Assembly (NCBI GenBank): GCA_964388055.1
Contig: CAYLXU010000009.1
Location: forward strand, 1 to 19,046
Length of the DNA: 19,046 nt
From: CAYLXU01 sp964388055
Lineage (GTDB): Bacteria > Patescibacteriota > Minisyncoccia > UBA6257 > JACRHW01
Direction: 5' to 3'
How positions within the stretch are numbered: the stretch's first letter is position 1; the number at the start of each line of letters is the position of its first letter. Below the pieces are notes generated by a model. That model was not told where the DNA came from, ran no database searches, and worked only from the letters and a program-made list of their open reading frames with translations. Both the position numbers and the translations under genes were made by a program. Below are positions 13,012 through 18,905 of this stretch, one piece after another.

Positions 13012-14370
13012 ATGCCTGATAAAAATAGACAAGAAACGGTAAAGCTTCTTCCCCAAAACATAGAAGCAGAAGAATCTGTATTGGGTGCACTTATGATTGA
13101 CAGGTTTGCAATGTCTAAGATTGCAGACATCGTCTCTGGGCGTGATTTCTACAAACCATCTCATCAAAAAATTTTTGAAAGCATGGTTCGTCTGTATGAA
13201 AAATCGGAACCCATTGATCTTGTAAGCTCTTCAAACAAACTTAAAGAGTTGGGGACGCTTCAAGACATAGGCGGATACAGTTACCTTACAAGTCTCGTGA
13301 ACAAAGTGCCGACTGCCACACATATCGTGCACTATGCAAAAATAGTGCGTGAAAAAAGAATTTTACGAGACCTTATCAGCGCGGCGCACACTGTCGCTGC
13401 AGAGGCGTTCGAAGAACCAGAAGACATTGAACAATTTCTTGATCAGGCGGAATCGAGGTTTTTTAACATTTCGCAACAAACCTCCCAAAAACAATTTGTG
13501 CCAATGGCCCAAGACCTCCAAGAAGCATTTGGTCGTATCGAGCGTCTCCAGCAAATGGAAGAGGGAATTCGCGGTATCCCAAGCGGATTCAATGGACTCG
13601 ACAATATCCTCTCTGGATTCCAAAAATCCGACCTTATCATTCTCGGCGCCCGCCCATCTTTCGGTAAAACATCCCTCGCTCTTGCAATAGCACGAAACGC
13701 AGCAGTAAAAGCAGGTGCCCCCGTAGGCATCTTAAGTCTTGAAATGTCTCGCGAACAAGTTATTGATCGTATTATTTCTGCAGAATCACGCGTACCTCTT
13801 TGGAAATTACGCACAGGAAAATCTCTCTCTGAATTGGAATTCGAAATGCTTCACCACGCGCTTGATCGACTTTCTCAAGCACCCATTTTCATTGATGACA
13901 CAACATCGCCAAACATTCTCCAGATCCGGGCAATGGCACGCCGTCTCCAGGCAGAACGAGGACTCGCAATGCTTATCGTAGACTACCTCCAACTCATCCA
14001 ACCACGCACCAACTCTGACAATGTGGTACAACAGATGACTGAAATATCCCGTGCATTAAAAGGGCTCGCGCGCGAACTGAACATTCCCGTCATCGCCCTC
14101 TCCCAGCTCTCTCGATCAGTAGATCATAGGGAAGTAAAAATTCCAAAGCTGTCTGATCTTAGGGATAGCGGTTCTATTGAACAGGATAGTGATATTGTTA
14201 TGTTTATCTATAGAAAAGATAGAGATAAGCTGGAGCTCACAGAAGAGGAACGAAACGTTGTTGAGGTAATTGTTGCAAAACACAGAAATGGCCCACTAGG
14301 TAATGTAGCCCTCCACTTTGATCAAGAATATGCAACCTTCACCGCAATAGACAAACACCTCACCATCTAA
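13012..14370 (+). CDS. dnaB: replicative DNA helicase
   Basis: DnaB is the hexameric 5'-3' helicase that unwinds DNA ahead of the replisome and binds primase. The N-terminal domain (about 12-115) begins with LPQNIEAEESVLGALMID. The RecA-like domain from about 185 shows the Walker A motif GARPSFGKTSLAL (212-224), SLEMSREQV (242-250), the Walker B region LIVDYLQLI (321-329), IALSQLSRSVDHR (361-373), LRDSGSIEQDSDIVMFIYR (383-401) and AKHRNGPLG (422-430). Length (452 residues) is normal and no intein interrupts the ATPase motifs. No Shine-Dalgarno precedes the ATG (a run of T is there instead). It follows cysS by 127 bases, with no strong terminator between them, and recR follows 5 bases later. 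Confidence 0.97.
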   Translation: MPDKNRQETVKLLPQNIEAEESVLGALMIDRFAMSKIADIVSGRDFYKPSHQKIFESMVRLYEKSEPIDLVSSSNKLKELGTLQDIGGYSYLTSLVNKVPTATHIVHYAKIVREKRILRDLISAAHTVAAEAFEEPEDIEQFLDQAESRFFNISQQTSQKQFVPMAQDLQEAFGRIERLQQMEEGIRGIPSGFNGLDNILSGFQKSDLIILGARPSFGKTSLALAIARNAAVKAGAPVGILSLEMSREQVIDRIISAESRVPLWKLRTGKSLSELEFEMLHHALDRLSQAPIFIDDTTSPNILQIRAMARRLQAERGLAMLIVDYLQLIQPRTNSDNVVQQMTEISRALKGLARELNIPVIALSQLSRSVDHREVKIPKLSDLRDSGSIEQDSDIVMFIYRKDRDKLELTEEERNVVEVIVAKHRNGPLGNVALHFDQEYATFTAIDKHLTI

Positions 14371-14375
14371 CATCT

Positions 14376-14975
14376 ATGGTTCCCGATATTATTCATCAAA
14401 GCATTAAACGAATCGCACGACTCCCGGGCATCGGGCAACGTCAAGCATCTCGGATTGTCTTCTTCCTCCTCAGAACAAAACTCGGCGTTGCTTCTCCACT
14501 CGTAAAGGATCTCGAACAACTCCTCACCTTACAACCATGCCTCTCCTGCTCATTCCCGTGCATACCGAATTCACGAGCTCTTTGCCCCATATGCCAAGAC
14601 CCAAAAAGAGACAAGCACACTATCATGATTGTTGAAAAAGAAACCGATCTTCTCACAATAGAAAAATCAAAGGTGTTCAACGGAACATACTATGTATTAG
14701 GGGGCCTTTCAAATCCAACACATACTGACTCAGACACCCAATTCGATCTCTCACCGCTCCATGCACGCCTTGCTTCATCTCCAGAAATAAAAAAAGAGCT
14801 TATATTTGCCCTCTCTCCAACGGCACAGGGTAACTTTACCGCAAACCAACTAGAGCGTTATTTTAAAAAATATAACGTTCATTTCACCCGTCTTGGAAGA
14901 GGTCTGCCAAATGGAGGAGACGTAGAATTTACAGATGAGGAAACCATCGCCGCCGCATTCTCAAATCGAAAATAA
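14376..14975 (+). CDS. recR: recombination mediator protein
   Basis: RecR works with RecO (and RecF) to load RecA on gapped single-stranded DNA. The 199 residues show the standard order: helix-hairpin-helix (LPGIGQRQASRIVFFLL, 16-32), a four-cysteine zinc finger (C55, C58, C70, C73), the Toprim domain beginning TIMIVEKETDLLTIE (82-96) with YYVLGG (105-110), and the C-terminal RLGRGLPNGGDVEFTDEETIAAAF (172-195). Length is typical. The ATG is 5 bases after the dnaB stop, so the pair is surely co-transcribed and likely coupled, without a Shine-Dalgarno. Confidence 0.96.
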   Translation: MVPDIIHQSIKRIARLPGIGQRQASRIVFFLLRTKLGVASPLVKDLEQLLTLQPCLSCSFPCIPNSRALCPICQDPKRDKHTIMIVEKETDLLTIEKSKVFNGTYYVLGGLSNPTHTDSDTQFDLSPLHARLASSPEIKKELIFALSPTAQGNFTANQLERYFKKYNVHFTRLGRGLPNGGDVEFTDEETIAAAFSNRK

Positions 14976-14980
14976 AAAAA

Positions 14981-14996
14981 CCCGCATGCGTGCGGG
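14981..14996. terminator. bidirectional intrinsic terminator between recR and the convergent orphan gene
   Basis: CCCGCA (14981-14986) pairs with TGCGGG (14991-14996), loop TGCG. On the plus strand it is followed by CTTTTAAT; on the minus strand by seven T. It can end transcription from both convergent genes. Confidence 0.85.
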
Positions 14997-15004
14997 CTTT
15001 TAAT

Positions 15005-15490
15005 CTATAGAGGAACTGGAACACCCACGTAAAGTTTTCCATCGTACACAAGCACTGTCGGAACTTTTCCATCGGGATAACGTGACCCCAAACAAAGATT
15101 CGCATACCTCACGTCAAAATGTGCCCCATACTCAGAATAGTGTTTAAGTTCCAGGATAAGACGCTCTTCAAGAGTCAAGTCAAGATATCTCGCCTTACGT
15201 TTCTCATCTACTGTGGCATTCCCATTGAAGTGGATAACGTAGTTTTCGTATGGCCTTCGTGCCGAAGTAATACTGTTAAAATCACGCAAATCTCGTTCTG
15301 CTCCACGAAAATGATGCTGGCACACCAAAAACAAATGGTTAATCGCAATCCCTTTAGGAACAATAAGCAGTCTCCCACTCGGTGAAGGAAGAGACTCGAG
15401 AGACGCTTTTTCCAGATCCTTGAAATCAGTACGTACGGAGCAAACAGTTCTGTAAAAATGTTCCCATTTTTCAAGAACTTCTCGATCCAT
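15005..15490 (-). CDS. hypothetical protein of a patescibacterial family
   Basis: This 161-residue protein starts at the ATG at 15490, with AGGGGG 7 bases upstream; the GTG two codons earlier is less well placed. The C-terminal half carries a pattern I associate with an uncharacterised protein family that is often multi-copy in Parcubacteria: LTLEERLILELKHYSEYGAHFD (about 107-128), then LCLGSRYPDGKVPTVLV and a closing DGKLYVG. The N-terminal half includes RLLIVPKGIAINHLFLVC and two adjacent His (HH), plus RPYENYVIHF. It has no signal peptide or membrane helix and is probably cytosolic. It is a single-gene unit, convergent with recR and sharing its terminator. Function unknown. Confidence 0.75.
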   Translation of the reverse strand: MDREVLEKWEHFYRTVCSVRTDFKDLEKASLESLPSPSGRLLIVPKGIAINHLFLVCQHHFRGAERDLRDFNSITSARRPYENYVIHFNGNATVDEKRKARYLDLTLEERLILELKHYSEYGAHFDVRYANLCLGSRYPDGKVPTVLVYDGKLYVGVPVPL

Positions 15491-15548
15491 CTCCACACCC
15501 CCTATTCTCTTTACCCCGCTAGAAATGATTACGCCGCAATCCTCCAGG

Positions 15549-15567
15549 CTTGTGACAATATCACAAG
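15549..15567. repeat. perfect inverted repeat
   Basis: CTTGTGA (15549-15555) and TCACAAG (15561-15567) flank a 5-base centre, in the 158-base space between the rplU gene and the orphan at 15005-15490. No T run follows on either strand, so it is not a terminator. It may be an operator or a structured leader for the orphan gene. Confidence 0.5.
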
Positions 15568-15596
15568 GGAGACTTTTAACGGGGCTTACAAAAAAG

Positions 15597-15611
15597 GACC
15601 CTTAAAGAGTC
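15597..15611 (-). terminator. intrinsic terminator after rplU
   Basis: GACCC (15597-15601) pairs with GAGTC (15607-15611), including one G-T pair; on the minus strand it is followed by CTTTTTTG. The stem is short, so efficiency may be modest. Confidence 0.55.
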
Positions 15612-15648
15612 ACTTTTTCGATATTAACACGAAACAGTTTTTTTACAA

Positions 15649-15960
15649 TTATCCGTTAATTTTAACAATTTTGACTTCGGAAAAATGCTGCCTGTGCCCC
15701 TTTTTCTTGCGATAACGTGTCTTGTTGTGATACCGAAACACGATTTTCTTATCATCTTTGCCCTGCTTAATAACCTTCCCTTCAACAGAAACACCCTCAA
15801 GCAAAGGATGCCCTAAAACAGTCTCGTCACCTCTCTGCACCATTAAAACCTCACCGAAAGTGTAAGAAGCACCCACTTCTACGGGAAGCTTTTCTATCTG
15901 AATGGTATCCCCCTCTTGGATAAGATACTGTTTTCCGCCTGTTTTTATAATCGCCAACAT
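15649..15960 (-). CDS. rplU: 50S ribosomal protein L21
   Basis: L21 is a 23S rRNA-binding protein of the large subunit. From the ATG at 15960 the protein has 103 residues, the usual length, and begins MLAIIKTGGKQYLI, matching the family's MYAIIxTGGKQYxV start. The middle has VGASYTFGEVLMV and the end has RYRKKKGHRQHFSEVKIVKING, the conserved basic C-terminus. The frame is open up to 15999, but that part overlaps the -10 box and is not translated. rpmA (L27), usually next to rplU, is absent; a terminator follows instead. Confidence 0.95.
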   Translation of the reverse strand: MLAIIKTGGKQYLIQEGDTIQIEKLPVEVGASYTFGEVLMVQRGDETVLGHPLLEGVSVEGKVIKQGKDDKKIVFRYHNKTRYRKKKGHRQHFSEVKIVKING

Positions 15961-15990
15961 AGGAAATATATACAAAATAATTACTGAATG

Positions 15991-16019
15991 ATTATACATA
16001 ACTTCTCAAAAAAAAGCAA
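15991..16019 (-). promoter_or_regulatory. rplU: rplU promoter
   Basis: On the minus strand TTGCTT (16014-16019) and a perfect TATAAT (15991-15996) are 17 bases apart. The predicted leader before the L21 ATG is about 24 bases. Confidence 0.65.
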
Positions 16020-16069
16020 ATCCAATGTACACCATCGTTAGATTAGTGACACACACTCGACACAAACCC

Positions 16070-16098
16070 TTGCCACTCGCATATACCTCTGTTATCGT
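16070..16098 (+). promoter_or_regulatory. pncA: possible pncA promoter
   Basis: TTGCCA (16070-16075) and TATCGT (16093-16098) are 17 bases apart; an overlapping TATAGT at 16098-16103 is a closer -10 match but 22 bases from that -35. The unit is divergent from rplU. Confidence 0.35.
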
Positions 16099-16114
16099 AT
16101 AGTCAGAAACTTGA

Positions 16115-16120
16115 GAGGAG
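16115..16120 (+). promoter_or_regulatory. pncA: strong ribosome binding site of pncA
   Basis: GAGGAG 7 bases before the ATG, one of the best Shine-Dalgarno sequences in the window, where most genes have none. Confidence 0.75.
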
Positions 16121-16127
16121 TAAAATC

Positions 16128-16721
16128 ATGGCAAAAAAGGCCCTTCTTGTGGTAGATGTTCAAAACGACTTCTGTCCCGGAGGAGCACTTGCGGTAAAAG
16201 ATGGCGACAAGGTAGTAGGACCCCTCAACACCATGATCCGGTACGCTCGAAAGAATGGATGGATTCTGGCTGCGTCAAGAGACTGGCACCCCAAGAAAAC
16301 AAGCCATTTCGATACATGGCCTGCCCACTGCGTGCAAGGATCAGATGGGGCACGTTTCCACAAAGATCTTCAAAGACAAGGACTTTACACATTTTCAAAA
16401 GGCACCAAACCCAATGAAGATGGGTATTCCGCTTTTGATGGAACATTGACTGCACGAGAAGATGGTACCACGCTTCTAGAGTTTCTTCGTTTCTTTAGGG
16501 TCACGGATCTTTTTGTGGGCGGACTTGCAACTGACTATTGTGTAAAGGCAACCGTGCTCGATGCCATAAGGCATGGTTTTAAAGTCACAGTGCTTATCGA
16601 CGCATGTCGCGCTGTAAACAGAAATCCGGAAGATGAACAAAACGCAATTGCGGAAATGATTGCAGCAGGAGCCATCACCATAACCACACAAGAGACACTT
16701 AAGAACGAAATGGGTAAGTAA
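16128..16721 (+). CDS. pncA: nicotinamidase
   Basis: PncA converts nicotinamide to nicotinate for NAD salvage. The 197-residue protein has the isochorismatase-like fold with all active-site residues in place: D10 (VVDVQNDFCPGGAL, 8-21), K91 (FSKGT, 89-93) and the nucleophile C138 (GGLATDYCVKAT, 131-142). Metal ligands correspond to D52, H54, H60 and H67 (SRDWHPKKTSHF and PAHCVQG). SAFDGT at 101-106 is also typical. A strong Shine-Dalgarno supports the start. It is followed without a gap by a 61-residue cysteine-rich ORF. For a host-dependent or salvage-reliant cell, nicotinamide reuse fits well. Confidence 0.95.
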   Translation: MAKKALLVVDVQNDFCPGGALAVKDGDKVVGPLNTMIRYARKNGWILAASRDWHPKKTSHFDTWPAHCVQGSDGARFHKDLQRQGLYTFSKGTKPNEDGYSAFDGTLTAREDGTTLLEFLRFFRVTDLFVGGLATDYCVKATVLDAIRHGFKVTVLIDACRAVNRNPEDEQNAIAEMIAAGAITITTQETLKNEMGK

Positions 16722-16907
16722 GTGGCTTGGGGAGACATTGATGCGACATTTATCCCTGATGAATATTGTGACTGTGAGTGTCATTCACTTCCTTATTTCA
16801 AACAAAGGGTGTGTCCTGCCTGTTATTACATTGATGGGAATACACGACGCATCGCAGCGATTGATGCGCACTTCAAAGAAGTAAAAAAACAAAGACCCCG
16901 AACTTAG
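16722..16907 (+). CDS. small cysteine-rich putative zinc-binding protein
   Basis: The GTG start at 16722 directly follows the pncA TAA stop (TAAGTG), and the stop TAG (16905-16907) lies inside the loop of the terminator hairpin, so this ORF and its mRNA end together. The 61 residues contain CDCECH at 16-21 and CPAC at 31-34, a spacing that could bind one zinc ion as a small zinc ribbon. The rest is polar, with a basic C-terminus (KEVKKQRPRT). No enzymatic motif is visible. Close coupling to pncA suggests a link with nicotinamide or NAD metabolism or simply shared expression; this is inference. The family is not known to me. Confidence 0.65.
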   Translation: MAWGDIDATFIPDEYCDCECHSLPYFKQRVCPACYYIDGNTRRIAAIDAHFKEVKKQRPRT

Positions 16908-16920
16908 TCAAGGGGTCTTT
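16891..16920. terminator. bidirectional intrinsic terminator of the pncA unit and arfB-like gene
   Basis: AAAGACCCC (16891-16899) pairs with GGGGTCTTT (16912-16920), loop of 12 bases. T runs lie on both sides: TTCTTTTTT on the plus strand and GTTTTTTT on the minus strand. It can end both the pncA unit and the convergent release-factor-like gene. Confidence 0.9.
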
Positions 16921-16939
16921 TTCTTTTTTAAAATAATAT

Positions 16940-17368
16940 CTACTCCCAACGGAAACGCCTTTCCTCTTTCTTCCTTCCGTGTTTCTTTTTCTTAGACAGA
17001 CGCTGTTCCTTTGCACCTCTGGTCGGTTGTGTCTCAAACCGTTCCTTCGGGACCACAAGTGCACGCAAAATCCGCTCCTTAAGCCGCCTGCGCGCTCTCG
17101 TTCTATTCTGCTCACGCTCGCGCTCCTCACTACATTCAACAAGAAACTCTCCCTCATCGGTCATAGAACCTGGATAAAGCTCTCGAAGTCGCGCTAAAAG
17201 CGCCCCATCTTTCACTCGCACACGAAGACGTACTGCAGTTTCAACCTTATTTACATTCTGTCCTCCATGCCCACCCGAACGGAAAAAATCCTCTTTTATA
17301 ATCTCAACACCATACTCCTCAAACATTTCACCTGTCCCCTTTCCTGGGTCACTATTTTGTTCATTCAT
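16940..17368 (-). CDS. ArfB-like ribosome rescue peptidyl-tRNA hydrolase (GGQ domain)
   Basis: This 142-residue protein is a single class I release factor catalytic domain. It holds the GGQ motif at 35-37 within FRSGGHGGQNVNKVETAVRLR (29-49), where Gln37 places water to cut the peptidyl-tRNA ester. It lacks the codon-recognition domain of RF1 and RF2. The C-terminus is strongly basic (RGAKEQRLSKKKKHGRKKEERR, about 117-138), like the ArfB tail that enters the mRNA channel of stalled ribosomes. So it probably rescues non-stop ribosomes. An internal ATG at 17326, preceded by AAGGGGA at good spacing, could be the true start and would give 128 residues. A near-consensus promoter lies upstream. Confidence 0.88.
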   Translation of the reverse strand: MNEQNSDPGKGTGEMFEEYGVEIIKEDFFRSGGHGGQNVNKVETAVRLRVRVKDGALLARLRELYPGSMTDEGEFLVECSEEREREQNRTRARRRLKERILRALVVPKERFETQPTRGAKEQRLSKKKKHGRKKEERRFRWE

Positions 17369-17384
17369 AAGAAGAACTGTTCTA

Positions 17385-17413
17385 ATTATACCACTTTTTT
17401 CACATTAGGTCAA
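17385..17413 (-). promoter_or_regulatory. promoter of the arfB-like gene
   Basis: On the minus strand TTGACC (17408-17413) and a perfect TATAAT (17385-17390) are 17 bases apart, the best sigma-70-like promoter of the window. An 11-base inverted repeat (AGAAC-A-GTTCT, 17373-17383) lies at the expected start of transcription. Confidence 0.75.
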
Positions 17414-17432
17414 AAGTACTAGATATACACTA

Positions 17433-17759
17433 CTACACGTTAAGTGAAATCAGATAAAAAACTCCTAGGAGTATTAACACATTGATAAATAATGTAAACC
17501 AACCAAGGAGATAGGCAAACGCACGAATGCGTCCACATAAAATAACACTAAAATAAAAATTTAATAATGAAATTAAAAATACTCCAACAAGAACCATATA
17601 AAAATCTGCCTTACTTCCCAAGACATCAATTCCGCGCATTAAATCATAATGGGTAATAAAAACACCGCTGATCCCATATGTGTATACTGCAACGTACACT
17701 GCTCCAAACAAAATCAATATCAGACTTATTCCATATAACAGTAATATTTTTTTTGGCAT
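17433..17759 (-). CDS. hypothetical three-helix membrane protein
   Basis: A 108-residue protein with three hydrophobic segments: about 4-27 (ILLLYGISLILILFGAVYVAVYTY), 53-74 (FYMVLVGVFLISLLNFYFSVIL) and 80-105 (FAYLLGWFTLFINVLILLGVFYLI). A loop of about 25 residues with charged ends (HYDLMRGIDVLGSKAD) separates the first two. No catalytic or transport motif is visible. It starts 5 bases after the stop of the NTPase gene, without a Shine-Dalgarno, so the two probably form an operon. A/T content is higher than in neighbouring genes. Family not recognised. Confidence 0.7.
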   Translation of the reverse strand: MPKKILLLYGISLILILFGAVYVAVYTYGISGVFITHYDLMRGIDVLGSKADFYMVLVGVFLISLLNFYFSVILCGRIRAFAYLLGWFTLFINVLILLGVFYLISLNV

Positions 17760-17764
17760 GGCGT

Positions 17765-18298
17765 TTAATATAGATGTGGATGTTCCAAATGAATAAGTGC
17801 CGCAACTACGGCCTGTTTCGTATATTCTTTGCGGGTGAGAATGCCCCTTGTAAGTACTCCTATAATACCTTCTGCAGATCCAAGTTTTGAATTCGTAGTA
17901 AGCCCCATTTTGTTAAATGCCCGAGTTGAGTCTAATCCTTCTTCCAAGATAAGCCGTGTAACCTCTCGGGGAAATTCAAACGCGGAGGAAAACCCAAACG
18001 AAAACTGTACCCCATCGTAAATGGCGCATACACACACATCCATGTATCCTGTTTTCGTGTGTGGCACCGCCATGAGCCCGCTCTCAATTCCAAGACTGTA
18101 TACGCAATCCACGAACACCTCCTTCGCCCTATTCATCGCCCCTCGCATTGTTTCCTCAAGCGACTTTGGCTGAGCCGAAACTCCAGAGTTTGCCTCAACA
18201 GAGACAAGATCGACTTTACCAAACGCATCAAAAGAAAACAGGGCCTCTTTTACGGCCTCAACTTTCGCATTATTAAGAGATGCTACAATAATTTTCAT
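17765..18298 (-). CDS. YjjX-like inosine/xanthosine triphosphatase (DUF84)
   Basis: The 177 residues match the DUF84/YjjX family of Maf/HAM1-like NTPases that hydrolyse ITP and XTP to keep damaged purines out of RNA and DNA. Landmarks in order: MKIIVASLNNAKVEAVKEAL (1-20) with the N-x-x-K substrate loop, SGVSAQPKSLEETMRGAMNRA (38-58), SLGIESGL (68-75), and the C-terminal AEGIIGVLTRGILTRKEYTKQAV (142-164). All are family-typical. The start is fixed by the usual MKIIVAS opening. With the MazG-like protein at 124-510, the window holds two nucleotide-sanitising enzymes. It is followed 5 bases later by the membrane protein gene. Confidence 0.9.
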   Translation of the reverse strand: MKIIVASLNNAKVEAVKEALFSFDAFGKVDLVSVEANSGVSAQPKSLEETMRGAMNRAKEVFVDCVYSLGIESGLMAVPHTKTGYMDVCVCAIYDGVQFSFGFSSAFEFPREVTRLILEEGLDSTRAFNKMGLTTNSKLGSAEGIIGVLTRGILTRKEYTKQAVVAALIHLEHPHLY

Positions 18299-18351
18299 GT
18301 ATATATGGTAACCGACTTTTTCTCAATTAAAAAGTATCTTTAAAAAAATAA

Positions 18352-18366
18352 GGGGGTAATACCCCC
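18352..18366 (-). terminator. intrinsic terminator after the 99-residue orphan
   Basis: GGGGGT and ACCCCC pair with a three-base loop (18352-18366). On the minus strand the stem is followed by TTATTTTTTT. It separates the orphan from the YjjX-like gene. Confidence 0.8.
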
Positions 18367-18416
18367 ACCATAAAAATTCCTAATTCTATTTTATTTGTAT
18401 TAAATCATTCCCGATA

Positions 18417-18716
18417 CTATTCATCAATAATCTCGTAGAACTGGTCACCCCAACCACACACATTGTCGGCTAGAGCAATGATCTCTCTCTTTGTTTCCTC
18501 ATCTATTCCTGTGATCTCAAAAATGGCGGAACCGTCTTCCTGCATAACACGCTTTACATCCCCACCGTCGTAAAGACATAAAGTAATAACCATAAACATG
18601 CTCTGAGTATCAAGCGGCATACCTCCCCTAAAGCCCTCATCCCGATTCGTTGACTTCAGGTGCATCTTTAGTGTGCCACCCTTACTCGTCTTCTCTCTCG
18701 CTTCTTCCCGATTCAT
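18417..18716 (-). CDS. hypothetical protein
   Basis: A 99-residue protein from the ATG at 18716, with GAGAGGA 9 bases upstream. The first 35 residues are charged and probably flexible (MNREEAREKTSKGGTLKMHL). The rest alternates as in a small alpha/beta domain: SMFMVITLCLYDGGDVKRVM (about 39-58), SAIFEITGIDEETKREIIALA (63-83), ending NVCGWGDQFYEIIDE. No catalytic motif, membrane helix or metal site is seen, and I do not recognise the family. It has its own promoter and terminator, so it is a single-gene unit. Confidence 0.75.
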   Translation of the reverse strand: MNREEAREKTSKGGTLKMHLKSTNRDEGFRGGMPLDTQSMFMVITLCLYDGGDVKRVMQEDGSAIFEITGIDEETKREIIALADNVCGWGDQFYEIIDE

Positions 18717-18746
18717 CTAAAAACATCCTCTCATGGTGCTGGTAAT

Positions 18747-18775
18747 AGTATATCATGTTTTAATTAATCCGTCTA
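18747..18775 (-). promoter_or_regulatory. possible promoter of the 99-residue orphan
   Basis: On the minus strand TAGACG (18770-18775) and TATACT (18747-18752) are 17 bases apart. The -35 overlaps the stop codon of the interrupted ORF upstream. Confidence 0.4.
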
Positions 18776-18901
18776 GATACACACGCTATACAAACAAACC
18801 CGAATAAATATCGTCACTGCAAATATCAATACAAGCGCGCCAAAGAACCGATTTATAAATCCCAAAATATGATCATCTATTGGTTCTCACGATGTGTCCA
18901 C
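18773..18901 (-). pseudogene. 42-codon ORF interrupted by TGA at codon 5 (membrane peptide)
   Basis: A GTG at 18899-18901 is preceded by a strong GGGAGGGG and reads VDTS, then TGA (18887-18889), then a continuous frame of 37 codons, EPIDDHILGFINRFFGALVL..., to TAG at 18773-18775. The second half is a plausible single membrane helix (FFGALVLIFAVTIFIRVCL) after an acidic start. The frame would be intact if the TGA were, for example, CGA. TGA works as a stop elsewhere in the window (purF), so this is a nonsense change, a sequencing error, or an accidental ORF. It directly follows the partial gene at the right edge. Confidence 0.4.
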
Positions 18902-18905
18902 CAAA

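Noticed and set aside
17373..17383. LexA (SOS) box
   Set aside because: The palindrome AGAAC-A-GTTCT has a one-base centre, unlike the GAAC-N4-GTTC spacing of known LexA sites.
18887..18889. TGA read as glycine (recoded genetic code), joining the ORF at 18773-18901
   Set aside because: purF ends in TGA just before its terminator, so TGA is a stop in this genome; all long genes also lack internal TGA.
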